In this document: one piece after another, positions 10,760 through 23,713 of the stretch
Position numbering within the stretch: position 1 is the stretch's first letter
Layout of the letters: every line of letters begins with the position of its first letter
Origin: Nicotiana tabacum
Taxonomy: Eukaryota; Streptophyta; Magnoliopsida; Solanales; Solanaceae
Assembly: GCF_000715075.1 (NCBI RefSeq)
Contig: NC_134087.1
Coordinates: 184,047,276-184,111,275 of the forward strand
Length of the DNA stretch: 64,000 bases
Direction of reading: 5' to 3'
Translations under genes and position numbers: made by a program
The notes under the pieces: model-generated
What the model was told of the DNA's origin: nothing
What the model saw: the letters and a program-made list of their open reading frames with translations, nothing else
The model's database searches: none

Positions 10760-11290
10760 CAGGTTATGCTGGAAAAATAATCGGGTTATGCCGGAAAGGT
10801 CCTCGGGTTATGCCGGAAAAGAAAAAGGTCCTCGGGTTATGTCGGGGAGGTCCACGAGTTATGCCGGTAGAAAAGAAAAAAAAAGGTCCCTGGGTTATGC
10901 CAGGGAGGTCCACGGGTTATGCCGGGAGAAAAAGAAAAAGGTCCCTGGGTTATGCTAGGAAAGTCCACGGGTTATGCCGGGAGGAAAAGAAAAAGGTCCT
11001 TGGGTTATGCCAGGGAGGTCCACGGGTTATGCCGGGAGAGTCATCGGGTTATGCCGGAAAAGAAAAAGGTCCTCGGGTTATGCCGGGGAGGTCCACGGGT
11101 TATGCCGCGAAAGAAAAAAAAGTCCTCGGGTTATGCCGGGGAGGTCCACGGGTTATACCGGAAAAGTTCATCGGGTTATGCCGGAAAAGAAAAGGGTCCT
11201 CGGGTTATGCCGGGGAGATCCACGGGTTATGCCGAAAAAGTCATCGGGTTATGCCGGAGAAAGGAAAAGGTCCTCGGGTTATGCCGGGGA
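10760..11290. repeat. Tandem repeat with gggttatgccgg core
   Basis: About twenty copies of a gggttatgccgg core are separated by purine-rich linkers such as aaagaaaaaggtcctc and ggaggtccac. They form a higher-order unit of roughly 50 bp in which two linker types alternate. Three overlapping plus-strand frames stay open through it because the unit lacks stops. I do not treat them as genes. Two longer related copies (accaggttatgctgg) flank it at about 10757 and 11378. The rest of 9940-12370 is element B 3' untranslated sequence without a gene. Confidence 0.85.
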
Positions 11291-12369
11291 TCAACTAAAG
11301 AGTGGAACTCAATACTAAAAGAGACTACCAGGTTATTGGCAGTGACTAGGGAATGAGACCCTAGGTGGGAAAAGATTACCAGGTTATGCTGGCATCGACT
11401 AGGGAATGAGATCCTATGTTGGAAAGGACGTAGCTAGAGATTGGAGACCCTATGCTACCATGATTTTGAATTTCTCTTCTTCTTCTTTTTATTTTTATTT
11501 TTTATCAATCTTCATTTTATTTTTATTTTTTATTTATTTTTGAGTTTAAGAAAATGAGTAAAAAATGCAGGAAAGAATTGGGAGGAGACTTCCCTTTTGG
11601 GTTGATTATTGCAGCATAGCTATTTCTAACCCTTGCGCATTTCCTTTTGGTTGCACCTGCTTTTTGCATGGTTGCTTTGGATTGCACATGTTTCAATTTT
11701 TCAAATAAAGAACAACTGTTAGTTTGAAACGGTGGTCGGTTTTGTAGCCTTCATTGTTTTTGATCACTTAATCTCGGCCTAACTCTTTCGGTGAGAACCT
11801 CTGCTGCTTGCTGAAGATTGTTCTCTCTCCTAAAACCGAGGAACTCAACTTTTCAAACTTTCCAAACGGCGGTTCAACCGTGTGGGGCTTTGTCCCTTTC
11901 ACTTTAATCCACCTCTAGGGCTTTGACTTCGAATTTCTTTCCATTTTCAATAACTCTGGTTTTAGAGCATCGGCTATTATGGCCAGTCGGGATCGACTTG
12001 ATGCACCCGCTGAGGCTGGTGTACTTTTCTTTGGACTTGGTTTTTATCAAGCAGAACTCTGTAAAACCAGTCTTGCTACATTTTCTTTGTATTAGTTACG
12101 GAACAGAGTTAGACCGAAAGAGGTTCAAGGAAAAGTAAACAAAGGACAAGAAAATGAATTTAAAAGAGAAGCATCCCTTTTGGGGAGGAAGGACGGACTT
12201 ATCTGAGGTGCATGCAGACTTCAAATAGACATGACATACTTTTTGGACTAGACAACTGATCCGCACAAATATCCTATCTTCTCATAAACCCATTGCGACC
12301 CGTGTTTCAAAACCAAGAAACCTTGCCAGGACTCTTTCAATATGAGGGGTTTCTTCTTTTCGATCGATG

Positions 12370-12545
12370 ACGCCCTTTGTTGGTTTTCACCAATCGATAT
12401 CTCTCATTTCACTTCTTACCGTCGCCTTATAGTGCTCGTTACGAGTTTTCACTAACAAGATTCTCTCATTTTCGATTTCTCTGCTCGTCATTGCCTTATG
12501 GTGACCGTAGGTTTTCACCAATAAGACTCTCTCATTTTATTTCTC
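12370..12545. repeat. 62-66-bp tandem repeat downstream of B pol
   Basis: Three copies of a unit containing ttttcacc-aata-gactctctcatttt are spaced 62 and 66 bp apart (ctctcatt at 12401, 12463 and 12529). Each is accompanied by a gtcgccttatagtg-like segment. The reverse complement matches the 62-67-bp repeat at 50850-51062 in element C, at the same place relative to pol. It is therefore an ancestral component, not a random array. Confidence 0.75.
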
Positions 12546-12620
12546 TCATCTTGATTGCATCAGATCCAAGCAACTGCGCTCTTTGATTTTGAAAAACCTT
12601 TTGCCGATTGATTGAAAGGA

Positions 12621-12671
12621 CTTGAAACAGGCTGCCTACGTATCCTTTCGGAATCAAGTCGAACGTAGTTC
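12621..12671 (-). other. Covarying stem-loop module B4 (after pol)
   Basis: On the element strand: GAACTACG, ttcgacttgat, a short inner stem TCC/GGA around gaaa, then taCGTAGGCAGCC. The outer CTACG/CGTAG stem is intact. The third hairpin is weak in this copy. It starts about 200 nt beyond the pol stop, like copy C3. Confidence 0.7.
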
Positions 12672-12873
12672 AGGAAACTTTGTTTTTGATTTTTCTTTTA
12701 TTTTTCTGTTTTGTTTTGTTTTCTTTTTTTTTAAATGACACTTTCAGGTTCCAAAGAGGGTAATGAAAGAAAGGTAAACGGCTCAAAGGGTTAGCAAAGG
12801 ATTGGAGTGTTTGGGGTAGCGAGAATGAAAGCCTTCGTCATCCCAATCGGATAATGTTATTGCTGCAGAAGGA

Positions 12874-15800
12874 TTAGACATAGTACCTTTTGACCGCATC
12901 TGCATTTACAGCTGTTTCAGAGTCATTTCCTTTAATGTCTCCCAGATACAATGCCCCTTTTGGCAATAATTTTTTGATGATGTATGGGCCTTTCTAGTTA
13001 GGAGCAAATTTTCCTTTGGCTTCTTGATGATGGGGGAGAATACGCCTTAAGACGAGTTGCCCCACTTCAAAGTTTCTAGGCCGCACTTTCTTGTTGTAGG
13101 CACGAGCCATTCTTTGTTGATACAATTGCCCGTGGCAGACTGCAGCCATTCGCTTTTCATCGATCAGGGTTAACTGTTCCAAACGGGTTTTGACCCACTC
13201 ACAGTCTTCAATTTCAACTTTAACAATGATCCGGAGAGAAGAGATTTCAACTTCCGCGGGTATTACGGCTTCCGTGCCATAAACCAAAAGGTACGAGGTT
13301 GCTCCGATCGATGTGCGTACAGTAGTGCGATACCCCAATAATGCAAACGACAACTTTTTATGGCACTGCCTGGAACTTTGAATCATCTTTCTCAAAATCT
13401 TTTTGATGTTCTTGTTTGCTGCTTCGACGACACCATTGGCTTTGGGACGATAAGGAGTAGAGTTCTGATGAGTTATCTTGAATTGTTCACATATCTCTCT
13501 TATCAAATGTCTATTCAAATTTGGAGCATTATCCGTAATGATAGTTGCAGGAATACCAAAACGGCAGATGAGGTTGGAATGCACGAAGTCTACTACAGTT
13601 TTCTTGGTGACAGATTTGAGGGTAATGGCTTCAACCTACTTTGTGAAGTAGTCGATAGCGACCAATATGAATCTATGCCCATTTGAAGCTTTCGGCTCAA
13701 TCGGCCCAATGACGTCCATACCCCAAGCAACAAATGGCCAAGGTGATGACATGGGATGTAGTTCTATAGGCGGTGCATGAATCAAATCACTGTGCACCTG
13801 ACATTGGTGACATTTTCGGACGAAACTGAAGCAGTCCTTTTCCATAGTCATCCAGTAATAGCCTGCTCGTAGGATTTTCTTTGCCAAAACATACCCGTTC
13901 ATGTGGGGTCTGCACACTCCTGCGTGTACATCATACATGATTTTTCTGACTTCTTTGACATCAACACATCTTAACAAGTTGAGGTCCGGAGTCCTTTTGT
14001 ACAAAACATCACCGCTCAGGAAGAAACCACTTGCGTACCATCTGATGGTTCTCTTTTGGTCCCCACTGGCTTGCTCAGGGTACTCTTTAGTTTTCAGAAA
14101 TCTTTTCATATCATGATACCATAGTTGAATACTTGGTTCTGCCTCAGCCGTATTACAGTAACCGTGCCTTTCTTGGATTTGGATTTCCAAGGGATCAATG
14201 TGGGCATTTCCTGGGTATGGTAGCATCAAGGCCAAAGTAGCAAGTGCATCGGCCAGTTCATTATGACAACGAGGGATGTACCTGAACTCTATTGACTTGA
14301 ATCGCCTGCTAAGATCTTCCACATATTGCCTGTAGGGAATAAGTTTGACATCTCGAGTCTCCCATTCTCCTTGAGCTTGTCGGATAATTATATCTGAATC
14401 TCCCATGATTAACAATTCTTCGACATCTTGGTTGATTGCCATGTTCATACCCATAATGCAGGCTTCATACTCGACAATATTGTTTGTGCAGAAAAACCGA
14501 AGTCAGGTTGTGGCTGGATAGTGCTGACCAGTGGGTGAGATCAAGATTGCCCCAATTCCAACGCCATTTGCGTTCACAGCTCCATCGAAGAACATTTTCC
14601 AAGAACTGGTGTCTTCTGATGTCATCTCGATTGAATTCACCTCCTCATCTGGAAAGTAAGTACTCAGAGGTTGATATTCATCATCCACAGCGTTTTCAGC
14701 TAGGTGATCTGCTAAAGCCTGGGCCTTTATTGTCGTGCGGGTGACATAGACTATGTCAAACTTAGTGAGCAAGATCTGCCATTTTGCTAACCTCCCTGTG
14801 GTCATCGGATTCTGGAATATGTACTTCAAAGGGTCCAACCTGGTAATGAGGTAAGTGGTATAGGCCAACAAGTAATGCCTAAGCTTTTGAGCGACCCAAG
14901 TTAGAGCGCAGCAAGTTCTTTCCAACAAAGTGTATTTGGCTTCATAGCTGGTAAACTTCTTGCTCAGATAGAAGATGGCCTGCTCTCTCTTTCCGGTCAC
15001 ATCATGTTGCCCGAGTATGCAGCCAAAGGAATTTTCCAAGACTGTCGGATACAAGAACAGAGGCCTTCCCGGTTCAGGTGGGACCAAGACTGGCGGGTTC
15101 GACAAATATTCTTTGATTTTGTCAAAGGCTTCTTGACACTCATCCGTCCATTTAATCGCTGCATCTTTCTTTAACAGCTTGAAGATGGGTTCATATGTTG
15201 AAGTCAACTGAGCAATGAATCGGCTAATATAATTCAACCTTCCCAGCAGGCTCATAACCTCTTTCTTAGTTCTTGGAGAAGGCAAATCCCGAATAGACTT
15301 TATCTTTATTGGGTCTAGCTTGATGCCTCTCCGACTGGCTATAAATCCCAAGAGTTTGCCAGACGGAACTCCGAATGCACATTTCGCCGGATTTAGCTTC
15401 AAATCATATTTACGTAGCCGCTCAAAGAATTTTCTTAGGTCCCGAACATGGTCGTCCTGGGTTCTGGATTTGATGATCACATCGTCCACATACATCTCTA
15501 TCTCTTGATGCATCATGTCATGAAATATGGCAGTCATGACCCTCATGTAAGTTGCCCCAGCATTTTTCAAACCAAAAGGCATGACCCTGTAACAGTAGGT
15601 GCCCCAGGGTGTGGTGAATGCTGTCTTTTCTGCATCTTCTTCATCCATCAACACCTGGTGATATCCTGCATAACAATCCATAAAAGACTGTATTTCATGT
15701 TTGGCGCAGTTATCAACAAGGATGTGGATGTTTGGCAGAGGGAAATTGTCATTGGGGCTTGCTTTATTCAGATCTCGGTAGTCAACACACACCCGAATTT

Positions 15801-16330
15801 TCCCATCTTTCTTTGGCGCGGGAACTATATTAGCCATCCATGTGGTGTATCGGACCACTCGGATCACTCCCGCCTTTGCCTGTTTTGTGACCTCTTCTTT
15901 AATCTTGTCACTAATATCAATTTTGAACTTCCTCTGTTTTTGATGGACAGGGGAATAATCGGGGTAGATTGGCAACTTATGGACCACTAAATAGACACTT
16001 AATCCTGACATGTCATCGTATGACCAAGCAAACACATCTTTGAATTCAAACAAAAGTTGGATCAATGCGTCCCCAGTTCTTTCATCTGTGTGAATGTTTA
16101 TCTTGGTTTCTTTGACTTCTTTAGAGCTACCCAGATTAACCGGCTCGGTTTCATTTAAGTTCAGCTTAGGTTTATTCTCAAATTGTTCCAATTCTCGATT
16201 TATTTCCTTAAAAGCCTCTTCTTCATCATATTCCATTTCTTGATTCATTATTTCACAATTAGACAGCATGTTTGGATCTGGGCATGAAGTCCGCAAGCAT
16301 GTCATGTTATTTAAAGCCGCATTATTAGAA
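12874..16330 (-). pseudogene. Element B pol: RT, RNase H, second RNase H, integrase (inactivated)
   Basis: Read from the acceptor at 16330. RT carries VCVDYRDLNKASP, MPFGLKNAGATYM and the catalytic YVDD near 15490. A first RNase H region (LLERTCCALTWVAQKLRHYL) follows, then a second, archaeal-type RNase H starting FFDGAVNANG near 14585. The integrase has an H2C2 finger (CHQC near 13800), D in MDVIGP, D in TDNAPN and E in VEAANK. In-frame stops interrupt at about 14503, 13633 and 12991. The last two are TAG where element C has TGG (Trp), and the frame reopens after each with family sequence. The final stop is at 12876-12874. It would be a polymerase-integrase polyprotein but cannot be made whole. 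Confidence 0.9.
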
Positions 16331-16529
16331 CTGAAAGAAGAAATAAGAAAAAGTAACAAAATCAGAAAGAATAAAGAGAGATGAACGATGAAATATTAAT
16401 TTCATTTCATTGAATTTTGAAGATAACAGGGTTTACATTAGCATTTAAAGACAGGAAACTAAAAGAAAAACATCCGAGTTACAACCTGAAATAACTCATG
16501 ATGCAGAAAAGGTGGCAGGACTGGACTAC
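16331..16529 (-). other. Ogre-type intron between protease and RT (element B)
   Basis: A donor G|GTAGTCC begins at 16529, so splicing removes the TAG that ends the protease ORF. The acceptor is pyrimidine-rich, ttcttctttcag, ending at 16331. The two ORFs lie in different frames, and removing these 199 nt joins them in frame. The same donor and acceptor positions work in element C. Ogre elements are known to splice an intron here. Use of these exact sites is inferred. Confidence 0.65.
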
Positions 16530-19500
16530 CGGGATTCCCGCATGATTGGGAACGGAGTAGCCTTCCAGTTTTGCAGCTTGGCATTGGGCCCCATATACAA
16601 CACCTCAGCGGTGCTCGAGCCTTCTCCCGGCTGAACCATGTGGGTTTCATACAGCATTTGCCTCATAGCCCCACATATTTCTTCAATTTCCTCGGCCGTG
16701 AAGGCCTCATCTTCTTCTTCTTCATTGTACTTGGGCCTGACAAATGTTCTGTAGAGATGCGGAATTGGCTGAGATAAAACCCAACCATTGCTCTTTCGTT
16801 GATTTGCCCACGTCACATCAGCTTCTGTGGCGTGAAAACCCACACCGAAGAACTTCTTGGTGGCAAGTAAGGTGATAGGTTCGGTGATACCTTGCAATGA
16901 TGCCCCGAGCCCCTTCCCGGGTTTATAACCATGCCTGATCATTTCCTTGGCAACCATAACTGACGCTTTTGAGAGAAAAGGTTGAGGGCAAGGGCTTCCT
17001 TCTTCATATTGGTCTGCGACCACAACCTCGAAAACTTGATAGACTATATGTTCACTACCTTCCCTAGCTTCGAGGCATGGGACCGACGGGTCCCGATAGA
17101 TCGATTGCTCATCCTCTCTGTGGACTATGATCTCCTGGTCCACATTTTCCAATTTCACCATCTGGTGGAGAGTAGAAGGTACGCCTCCTGCCGCGTGAAT
17201 CCAAGGCCTTCCCAAGAGGAAATTATAAGAAGTATCCATGTCTAGGACTTGAAAGGTCACCTCAAAATCCACAGGTCCAATAGTCAAAATCAAATCGATC
17301 TTGCCTATGGTGTCTCTTTTCATGCAATCAAAGGCACGAACACAGACGTTGTTGGGCCTGATTCTCTCAATCTTGATCTCCATTCTTTGCAGAGTTAAGA
17401 GAGGGCAAATATCTACTCCGGAACCGCTATCCAGCATGACTCTCTTCACATAGTACCCCTCACATTTAACTGTTAGGTGGAGGGCTTTGTTGTGGGTGGG
17501 CCCCTCCGGGGGCAGGTCATTCTTGCTAAAGGAGATCTGATTAATTGTGAAGAATCTTTCTGCCATCCTCTCCAGTTGTTCCACAGTAGTTTCAATCGGA
17601 ACTTAAGCTTCATTGAGGGTTTTGATCAACACTTTCTGATGTTTAGTTGAATTCATTAATAGAGACAACAAAGAGACCTGAGCAGGAGACTTTCGGAGTT
17701 GGTCAATTATCTCGTAGTCCGCAGTTTTCATTTTCCTGAAGAACTCTTCTGCTTCTTCGGCACTAACTGGCTTCTTGAGTGGGAAACGCTTCTTCGTGGC
17801 ATTATTCATTCCTCCAGATTGAGGTATTTCTCAGCCGGGTTAGTTTCATTTACTTCTCCCAGGACTTCTTTTCCTTTGTCGATTACTACCGCCTCGTTAT
17901 AATTCCATGGGATGGCAGTAGGATCTGTCATGGGCCTCTGCGGTGCGCGGCCAATAACCACGGGCTCATTCAGCCTTGGTGAAATTATTGGCCCCCGTAA
18001 CACATAGGTCCCTTTTGGCACATACATTTTAGATCCTTTGTTCGGCTCAAACCTTCTTGGAGGGCTCAATGTCACTTGCCCTTTCCTAGGACCCCGAGGC
18101 ACATAAAGGATGGCATCTTTTGAGGGTACTACCTCAGTTTTGGTTTCCACTATTTTTTCTGTATTTTGAAGGGTGGGTTTACTATTTTTCTCCCCTTTTT
18201 CTTGCTTTGCATCAGCTTTTGGCTTTTTCTCGACGTCGGCGATTGCAATGATGGCTTTCAAGGCAGGATCAAACTCTTTATCTTCGCAGATCATTCCAAT
18301 AACCGGTCCATTGTTGTGAGCCGGTAACGGGTTGTTGGTCACATTAGGAATGTCTTCATCCTTTAACACTATCCGCTTTTGTTCTATGAGATTTTCAACA
18401 ACCCTTTTCAAAGTCCAACAACTCTCAGTGTCATGCCCTTCCACCCCAGAATGATAGGCACATCGGGCGCCAGGTTGGTAAGAGGGTGACTCTGGGTTTT
18501 GCCTATTTGGGGGTACGGTTTGTAACAAACCCATTTGGACCAATTTAGGGAAAATGCTAGAATATGACTCACCAATAGGTGTGAAGTTCGTCTTCCTGGG
18601 CGGCTCCTGAGCACGAGCATTGTAGGGGAAATTATTTTGTGGAGGTCGGGGATTATACTGAGCTTGGTGAGGAAGTTGATTTCTGGGAAATTGAGCTCGG
18701 TTTTGGTTAAATTGTTGTTGTGGCCTAGCGTATGGTTGTGCATTCATCACTACGTATGGCTGAAGATCTATAGTATAGGCCGCATCTTGATGGGGGTAGT
18801 AGTGTTGTGGGGTTCTTTCAGAGAAATGAAGTCTGGCCGAACGGGGTTTTCTTACACTCGAAGTTGCTATTGCTACTTCTTCCTTCTTCTTTCGGTTTGC
18901 TACTCCTCCAGACCCGCCTTGGATTGATTGGGAGGTAGCCCTTATAGCAGACTGACTCAAGATTCGCCCTGTTTTCAACCCATTCTCAACCATTTCACCG
19001 ATTTTGATGGCTTCGGCAAATGGATGTCCCATTGCAAACATCATGTTTTGATAATAATCAGCCTCTTGGGCTTGAAGGAAGACACTGACCATTTCTTTTT
19101 TCGTCCATTGGAGGCTTGACTCTGGCTGCTTGTTCGCGCCATTTGACAGCATACTCTCGAAAGCTCTCCGAGGACTTCTTCTTTAGATTTGATAATGAAT
19201 TCCTGTCAGGGGCAATGTCGATGTTATATTGAAACTGCCTGACAAAATCCCGAGCCAAGTCATCCCAGATATGCCAACGAGATATATCCTGATCCATATA
19301 CCATTCAGAAGTAATGCCGACCAAAGTCTCTCCAAAGTAGGCCATAAGAAGCTTTTCTTTTCTGCCCGCTCCCCGCAACTGGTTGCAGTACCTTTTGAGG
19401 TGGGCAATGGGATCCCCATGCTCGTCATATTTTTCAAACTTTGGGGTTTTGAAACCCAAGGGTAGATGTACGTGCGGGAACATGCACAGGTCAGCGTAAG

Positions 19501-20101
19501 ATACGCTCTTTTGCCCACTCAGACCTTGTATATTTTTGAGACTTTGCTCCATGCTTCTCATCTTTCTGGTAATTTCCTCTTGTTCAGGTGTTTTATTGGC
19601 TTTTTCCTGCCCTGTGGTAAACTCGTACCGAGGTGGCTGAGGGTAAGCATTGGTAGTAAACTGGGTAGGTTCCAGTGGGAAATATGGTGCTTGAAATGTG
19701 AAGGAAGATGAATCGAAGTTAGGCTTGGGTAAAACAGGTTGTGCCATAGCTGAACAAGCTGGAGTGGTGAATATGTTTGAAGTTGCACCTGAAGCTAATA
19801 CCTAGGGGCGAGACTCAGAAGGTGTTCCAGCAAAGTGGGCTGAAATGGTAGGATATCCCAGTGGGGTATTTGGATAACTCATGGGGATGTTGGAGGTCCC
19901 ACTTGTCCTGGGAAAAAGCTCAGGGAATCCAGGGATCGCACCTGGTGGTTCTTTTCCATTGGCCCAGGCGTCCCACATTTCCATCATGCGGAGACGCAAA
20001 ATTCTATTTTCATCAGCAGTTGCTGACTCAGAAGTTGGGATGGTCGAGATCGGACTATCCTCTGGAATAGGAACTGTTGGCAGAGGAATTTCCGAAGACA
20101 T
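16530..20101 (-). pseudogene. Element B gag-protease-G-patch (inactivated)
   Basis: Starts MSSEIPLPTVPIP at 20101. A gag core (YADLCMFPHVHLPLGFKTPK, then AYFGETLVG and WREQAARVKPP) is followed by a nucleocapsid finger CAYHSGVEGHDTESC near 18440, a C-H-H-C variant I also know from relatives. The protease has LDSGSGVDICP near 17440. A G-patch-like HGYKPGKGLGASLQGI lies near 16910, just before the intron. Breaks: a stop at about 19802, a frameshift near 19090, a frame change near 17807, and a TAA at about 17600. Element C is open at the homologous positions. It ends at the TAG overlapping the intron donor. Confidence 0.85.
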
Positions 20102-20500
20102 TTCAATGCTTCATTTTGACCTTGTGAAGTATGAATGTGAAGCCAGACTACCACAAAACCAACCACCTTACTATAAAACCTAAACTTAACAGTAAACAAC
20201 AAACCGGTCAGTTTGAAGCAATTAACACATAAGTAATCGCACGTTGGGGTGTGATGCACCTATACAGTTAAATATGTTTCTACATGTTTCGCAACGGTTG
20301 CATGTTTCATCCCGGCTCTGCTTATTTTCCCCAATTTTCTTTTTCTTTCCACTTTTGGCTTTTGTACTTCTCCTCTTATTCCTATTTTCCACTCTTTTCT
20401 TTCCTCTCTTTCCTTGCTTTTTTTTTCGTTTTTCTTTTGGTTTTTCTTTGGCTCTCTTTTTCACATCCCTCTCTTATTTGAATTATTTACAAAAATGTGA

Positions 20501-20563
20501 CTGGATCCGATGAGGATTGCCTACGTATCACGATGCCACGTGAATTAGATCATTACGTAATTC
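20501..20563 (-). other. Covarying stem-loop module B3 (between ORF1 and gag)
   Basis: On the element strand: GAATTACG, a diverged tctaat segment, inner stem TCACG/CGTGA, taCGTAGGCA, then third hairpin ATCC/GGAT. The outer stem keeps pairing through a U-G change (TTACG/CGTAG). The position between ORF1 and gag matches copy C2. Confidence 0.7.
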
Positions 20564-20818
20564 AAGAAAAACAAATGCAAAAAATAAAGAAACAATTTTT
20601 GGGAATTTTCAAATTTTCATTAATAAAACTCCTAAACTTTCTATTACAAAAGACTTCCAACTACTCATTTTCTTGGAATTTTAAAAACTACCAACAGACT
20701 CAAACACAATTTCCAAAATACAGACTCAATAAATGAAAAATCATGAATACATCAATGCTTCGACTCCTGGGGCCCGTGGGACATCATCCGGTCTCATGGG
20801 CCTACGTGCGAGATACCC

Positions 20819-22805
20819 TTAAAGCCGCTCCAAATCACTCATTATCTGGCGGACAAATGTCATTACAGCAGCGAAGAAAGTGGTCTGAGTCATATCCTCA
20901 CATGCGTGGCATTTCATGACGATATAGTAGGCAATGGCTCTAACCCTCTCTCGGACAATACCCTTTTCCTGAAGTAAACGCCTGATTTGTTGATTCCGAG
21001 CTTCCAACACTTGAGTGTCATGATGATTTTGATTCCGCAATTGTTGCATATCTTCGTCCATTTGGGCCATCAGAGCATAACAATGTTCCCTATCGGCTTT
21101 AAAATTCCTGGCATGTTTGTCCGCCTAATTTTCAAGGGTGGTTAGCTTTCTCTTTAAATTGGCGATTGTCCCCTCATATTTTCTTTTCATTTGTCGCACA
21201 AACTCTGCCCGCCCTTTTGCATTCTCTGCCAATTGTGCTCGGACTTTTGCTAGACTAGCCTTAGATTTCTCTAGGTCATCTTGACACTCAAGTACTTTCT
21301 TTCTCATTCCGCTTATAAGCATTTCATTTGCCCGGCTTCTTTCCAGGTTTCTAGCAATTATTCTCATTTTATGGATTTGAGCTTTGAGAGCTTCATTTTT
21401 CTGAGTTAGCTTTTTCTTTTCCCCTTCATCTGCGGCAACTTGGATACTGTGGCCAAATTTGAGGTCCCTGATTTGTCCCTCTAATGTACTTATCTTGGCC
21501 CTATAGCTTTCTTCTTTTGCCAACCAGCCCTACTGTTCCTGCGAGTCGTTAGTGAATTGTTGGACATGGGGTCTCTTAGCAGGTCTCTCGGGCTCTCGAG
21601 GAATTTGAAACCTTTTGCCAAACCAAACCATATAATTGGGGTCCACCTCACCTCTAGCTAGATCCCACACCATAGTCTTGGGTTCGAGAAATCTGTACTC
21701 ATTCCAAACTTGGCGAACTCTTCCTTCTGGAAATACAGCCTTTGGGCCCAATTCGACAACATGTACACTCAAATCTTCGTCATGGGGGACGGTTTGAAAT
21801 CTTCCTAGTTGGCGCAAAACCCTGTGAGGAGCATATGGCTGGATGCTCCGGATGCCCATTAGGAGAAAGTAGCACACTTTAGCTGACATGTATATGACTT
21901 CGGTGGCAGGGAGCCATCCGAACGTCCACTCAATTTTATCCGAAGTTAAAGAACTCAAGTGTGCAAACCAAGCTTCGGCACCCTCTGGAAATTCAACCCC
22001 CACCACTCGGCTTTCAAATTCTTCGATGCAATCCAAACCGGTCATGCCGTAGTTCATATACCCGACACAGTGGCAGAGATGTTCCAGTATCCACAATTGT
22101 AGTAGTAAGTTGCAGCCTTGGAAGAATTTTCCCCCTTCTCGACAGATGGTCAAAGCTCGGTAAATCTCAGATAAGATCAGGGGAACCAAAGTGCCATTAG
22201 CTTTCTTGATTGCGACACCAACTATTCCCATGAGGCCCAATTTCTATGTTGCCGTCTTTACGCGGACATATTATAACACCCAAGAATGCTACTATAAAAA
22301 CCAAACCCCGCCTTGCCTCCCATTTATCTTTATTTCCGGCATGGGTCAGACCAGTATTCGGTGCTTCGAAACCTTGGGGATTGCCATAGCGTTGGTACAG
22401 GAACTGGAAAGTGCAAAACCCTTTAGATAAATTCACATCCTGAATATCCCGGTTAATACTCAACATATCCAGAAACTTGTGAGGATATACTGGTGTCGGT
22501 GACACCGGGTACCCACTTCTAAAGTTTTCGCTAAGGCCGACATAGCCCGCAATTTCCTCTAGCGTGGGTGTGATCTCAAAATCAGAAAAGCGAAACACAT
22601 TGCGAGTCGGATCCCAAAAAGGTATCAAGGCTTCAATCACGTCCAATCTTGGCTTGATGTTCAAAAGTCCGACAAGACCACCCAAAACTTTTATCACAGT
22701 TCCTCGGCTACCTTTTCCTAGGTCATTCCACCACATGTGGAGCTGTAAGGGGATCTCTTCAAAAGCTGCGAAGAGTTCATTTTCATCTGTGCTCATCCTG
22801 CACAT
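20819..22805 (-). pseudogene. Element B ORF1: extra protein upstream of gag (inactivated)
   Basis: It aligns end to end with the intact ORF1 of element C. The N-terminal globular region has MWWNDLGKG, EALIPFWDPTRNVFRFSDFE and PTLEEIAGY. The C-terminal coiled coil is rich in K, E, R and L. One frameshift lies between about 22240 and 22200. A TAG near 21527 replaces a Trp codon of element C, and another TAG lies near 21123. The N-terminal motif belongs to a retroelement-specific plant domain (I believe the one catalogued as DUF7745, related to plant mobile domains). Its function is unknown. An additional ORF before gag is a known Ogre trait. Confidence 0.8.
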
Positions 22806-23130
22806 TTATTAGGGTGATTTAATTTAAAAGGTTATGACTCATTTTGACTCAAGAAAAGGTTATCACTATTTTTTTTAAAATTTTCATAAAAAATCCGGCT
22901 TTGCAAATACGGCCTTTCAGTACTTCGGGAAAGAAGATTTTAACGTTGTGTTTGCTAAACGGCCAAAACCTTAAAAAACTACTAAAGGTGGTTGTTCTTG
23001 CAAAAACGGCCTTCCTGCGCCCTTTTGGGAACATTCAACTATTTTAGACAAGAATGACATCACATTACTTATTTACAATCAAAACAAAATTGTTTTGTTG
23101 TTTTTGGGCTATTTTTACAAAAATGAAGTT

Positions 23131-23190
23131 GGACCCGATAGGGGTTGCCTACGTATCCCACATCCGGTGAGAATCAAACTGGCGTAGTTC
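23131..23190 (-). other. Covarying stem-loop module B2 (leader copy nearer ORF1)
   Basis: On the element strand: GAACTACG, ccagtttgat, inner stem CTCAC/GTGGG (one G-U pair), taCGTAGGCA, then third hairpin ACCC/GGGT. The outer CTACG/CGTAG stem is perfect. It lies about 330 nt before the ORF1 start. Confidence 0.75.
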
Positions 23191-23475
23191 GGGAAGACTA
23201 GAAATAAAGTAAATAAACTAACCTTTTTTTTTGGGAATTTCGAAAGAAGAAAGAGATTTTTTTTTAATTTAGACTTTTATTGTTTTTTTTTGGAATTTCG
23301 ATAGAAAAAACTTCTAAAGAAGAAAGAAAAATATTTTTGAAATTTTATTTTGAATTTATAAAAGAAATGCTTCTAAGAAAATGAAATATTTTTGAATTTT
23401 GAATTTTCTTTTCAATTTTGAAAGAAGAATGAAAATATTTTTGGATTTTTGGAAGAAATTAAAAGAAAATATTTT

Positions 23476-23477
<2 letters not shown>

Positions 23478-23515
<38 letters not shown>
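23478..23515. repeat. (TA)n microsatellite in the B leader
   Basis: About eighteen ta repeats lie within the AT-rich leader between the two stem-loop modules. The rest of 22806-24520 is leader sequence dominated by T- and A-rich runs and holds no credible gene. A run of 13-14 G occurs at about 24210. Confidence 0.9.
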
Positions 23516-23518
<3 letters not shown>

Positions 23519-23713
23519 CAATTAGGGTCTAAAGAAGCAGTAAAAGAAAATATTTTTGTATATATTGTTTTTAAATAAATAATTAGTTTCTAAAGAAGCA
23601 AGTAATGGAAAATATTTTTATTCTTTTTTGGTTTTGAAAATTGGAGTCTAAAAAAGACTTTTCTAGAGAGGAAATAAAGGAAAATATTTTTGGTTTTTTT
23701 TTTGAAAATTATG

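Noticed and set aside
10644..11356. Three overlapping plus-strand ORFs of 104-190 residues rich in GYAG, RVMP and GLCR
   Set aside because: They are three frames of the gggttatgccgg tandem repeat, which lacks stops. The element's genes lie on the other strand.
15448..15990. 180-residue plus-strand ORF
   Set aside because: Antisense shadow of the B reverse transcriptase, whose motifs are unambiguous on the minus strand.
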